Assembly: GCF_040543805.1 (NCBI RefSeq)
Contig: NZ_JBEUMS010000005.1
Span: forward strand, 62,001-126,000
Length of the DNA: 64,000 bases
From: Arcicella rosea
GTDB taxonomy: Bacteria; Bacteroidota; Bacteroidia; Cytophagales; Spirosomataceae
Direction: 5' to 3'
Both the position numbers and the translations under genes were made by a program. Positions 62,155-64,000 of this stretch are shown in pieces; positions within the stretch are counted from its first letter, which is position 1; every line of letters starts with the position of its first letter. Below the pieces are notes generated by a model. The model saw nothing but the letters and a program-made list of their open reading frames with translations, searched no databases and was not told the origin of the DNA.

Positions 62155-64000
62155 ATGAATAAAGTCCTACAAACGCTAATATTATTTACTTTCTACTTTT
62201 TCAGTCTTAATACTACTCATGCCCAACAATGGAAAGCTTATAGCTCGTTTTCTCAAGCTAATTGTTTTTTTACAGCTCAAGATTCGACCTTGTGGATTGG
62301 AACAAGTGGTGGTATTTTGCATTATGATAAAGATTATCAACTTCTTGCTTCTTATAATCAGAATAATGGTTTAGATAGTATTATTACTTCTATTACTCAG
62401 GATGTTCAAGGGAATATTTGGGCTTACTACAATGAACCCTTCAATGGATATTTCAAAACATATATTTTTGACGGTAATGTTTGGATAAGCAATCAAGACT
62501 TAGGAAAGAGACTGATTGCAGATAAACCACTTCTATTTTATGCAAAAGATGGTAGTAAATGGATTAGTTATGATAAAGGAAAGAAATTTATCCAAGTAGG
62601 AAAAGATTCTGTATATACTTCTTATGACTGGGAGACGAATGGAATAAATTATTTTAACAATAAAAGTCTTATAGTAGATTCTAAAGGGAATTTTTGGGTA
62701 AAAAATGAAAAATCCTTACTTACTTTTGACGGTAAAAAATGGAATAAATATGATTATAATAATAGTTCTCTTCCAAATACATCTTTTTCCAAAGATGCTG
62801 TCATCGACCAAAATGATAATATTTTTCTAGCAAATAATGGTGGCATTTACAAGTTTAATATTCCCACTAACACCTGTGATTTTATTTCTATTGAATATGC
62901 TCAGTCTCTTTGCGTAACCAAAGACAATAAGGTTTTAGTATCTGGTTTCGTTGGGGAAAATTATGCACTTTATCAATTAAAGGGAGATAAACTTTCTGTA
63001 TTTGTTCCTAATGTTTATGCAATCAATATTTATGAAGATTTTCGAGGAAATTTACTTTTAGGAGGTTATGCTCGACTAAATTTATTTGATGGCAATAGCC
63101 TAAAAGATTTTCCTTTACCCAAAAACAATCTTTCCAGCAATGTTATTTCTAAAATTGTATCAGATACCAAGAATAATATCTTGATTCAACCTTATTCAAT
63201 GGAGATTCAATACTTAAAGAATACAAATGACGAAGTTATTGATATTACCGACAATGGATATACCATAGCCCAAGGCGAAGGAGATGATTTATGGGTAAGC
63301 GAGCGTACTTCACTTACTCAAATAAAACAAGACAATGGTTTAAAATTAATAAACCACCCTCTGTTGGGTGTTGAATACGGTGTTGAAAAAATTGTAAAAG
63401 ATAAAAATCAGCATATTTGGGCCTTGGACTATCAATATTCTTGGTCAACAAATCGCTATCAATACCTTTTGTTTTACTATGATAAAAGTAAATGGACGAC
63501 ATTTGTGCTTGAAAATGAGATTATAGACATTGCAGCAAACCCTAATGGTGGGCTTTATATACTTAACTCTAAAGGAGTTTTTACTCATGATAGAATAAGT
63601 ATGAAAGCAAGTAATTATTTGAATATCCCAAAAAATCCCCAAAGGTTTGTCAGTAATGCCAATTTAGACTTATATATTATTGCTAAAAAAATTGAAAATT
63701 TCGAGGGAGACATCTATCAATTGGTTGGAAACAAATTCGATAAAATTGTTACTCCTGATGAATTTAGAATAATGGCATCCTATTATTTCAGTGATTTTAT
63801 GATAGATTCCAAAGGCAATTTTTGGAGTGTAGGAAATAAAATACAAAGATATGATGGTAAAACGCTCACTACTTTTAATAGTCCATTTCGTTCAACTAAC
63901 CAAGATTATTTTTCAACCATTACCAACGCAATCCATGAATCTAAAGATGGTAAAATTTGGTTAGGGAGCTATACAGGACTTACATCACTTATTGTAGATT
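62155..64000 (+). CDS. Two-component-type beta-propeller protein (partial, C-terminus outside window)
   Basis: The visible 615 codons start with a signal peptide (about 1-22, ending THAQ). Repeated two-component regulator propeller blades follow, for example STLWIGTSGGILHYD, DSKGNFWVKNEKSLLTFDGKKW and DGKIWLGSYTGLTS near the end. In Bacteroidota such propellers normally precede a transmembrane helix and a histidine kinase or a hybrid HTH protein that senses glycans or envelope signals. The frame is open to base 64000. Which output domain follows is outside the window. Confidence 0.85.
   Translation, partial: MNKVLQTLILFTFYFFSLNTTHAQQWKAYSSFSQANCFFTAQDSTLWIGTSGGILHYDKDYQLLASYNQNNGLDSIITSITQDVQGNIWAYYNEPFNGYFKTYIFDGNVWISNQDLGKRLIADKPLLFYAKDGSKWISYDKGKKFIQVGKDSVYTSYDWETNGINYFNNKSLIVDSKGNFWVKNEKSLLTFDGKKWNKYDYNNSSLPNTSFSKDAVIDQNDNIFLANNGGIYKFNIPTNTCDFISIEYAQSLCVTKDNKVLVSGFVGENYALYQLKGDKLSVFVPNVYAINIYEDFRGNLLLGGYARLNLFDGNSLKDFPLPKNNLSSNVISKIVSDTKNNILIQPYSMEIQYLKNTNDEVIDITDNGYTIAQGEGDDLWVSERTSLTQIKQDNGLKLINHPLLGVEYGVEKIVKDKNQHIWALDYQYSWSTNRYQYLLFYYDKSKWTTFVLENEIIDIAANPNGGLYILNSKGVFTHDRISMKASNYLNIPKNPQRFVSNANLDLYIIAKKIENFEGDIYQLVGNKFDKIVTPDEFRIMASYYFSDFMIDSKGNFWSVGNKIQRYDGKTLTTFNSPFRSTNQDYFSTITNAIHESKDGKIWLGSYTGLTSLIVD

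Overview
The window looks like chromosomal DNA of a Bacteroidota bacterium, most likely order Cytophagales. The reasons are AT-rich DNA, SusC/SusD with an ECF sigma/FecR pair, a PD40/thrombospondin-type-3 envelope gene pair, a TTTG-N20-TAnnTTTG promoter upstream of katG, and few strong Shine-Dalgarno sites. I see no rRNA, tRNA, CRISPR array, transposase or phage gene. Genus-level placement is not possible from sequence reading alone.

Layout. (1) 1-4742, minus strand: high-affinity potassium pump kdpFABC (kdpC cut by the window edge), with two micro-ORFs (26 and 27 aa) ahead of kdpA and inverted/direct repeats in both long junctions. (2) 5093-15021: single genes and regulator/enzyme pairs: a HEPN-like orphan, a Crp-type regulator and SDR sharing an operator-like palindrome, an acyltransferase, a sigma-54 response regulator, a PQQ/cytochrome c dehydrogenase, a four-helix-bundle membrane protein, and an AraC fragment-size regulator followed by a second SDR. 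(3) 15113-38897: the most unusual part, about 24 kb of mostly exported proteins of unknown function. It carries four caspase-fold proteins (one with the catalytic His replaced by Arg), a membrane-anchored TPR-CHAT protease, a papain-like protease, DUF4384-like modules and DUF5723/TSP3 and PD40 envelope proteins. Three sigma-factor-like/anti-sigma-like pairs and a lone LytTR regulator are interleaved. (4) 39127-41674: a Crp regulator, rhodanese, DUF2892 protein, thioredoxin and fatty acid hydroxylase in one run. (5) 41686-57133: plant-polysaccharide use: arabinose/fucose isomerase family protein, TIM-barrel epimerase, GH30, SusD, SusC with STN domain, FecR, ECF sigma, AraC, GH39 and a XRE-cupin regulator. 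(6) 57671-64000: katG, a U32 peptidase-family protein, and the start of a two-component-type propeller protein cut by the window end.

How the parts work together. The kdp genes form one transport complex. The sus locus is a standard TonB signal-transduction circuit in which the STN domain of SusC talks to FecR and the ECF sigma to induce glycan uptake, with GH30 and GH39 cutting the glycan. The caspase region reads as an envelope-located protease network whose expression could be switched by its own three sigma/anti-sigma pairs. That reading is inference from gene content and order and is my main candidate for an undescribed system.
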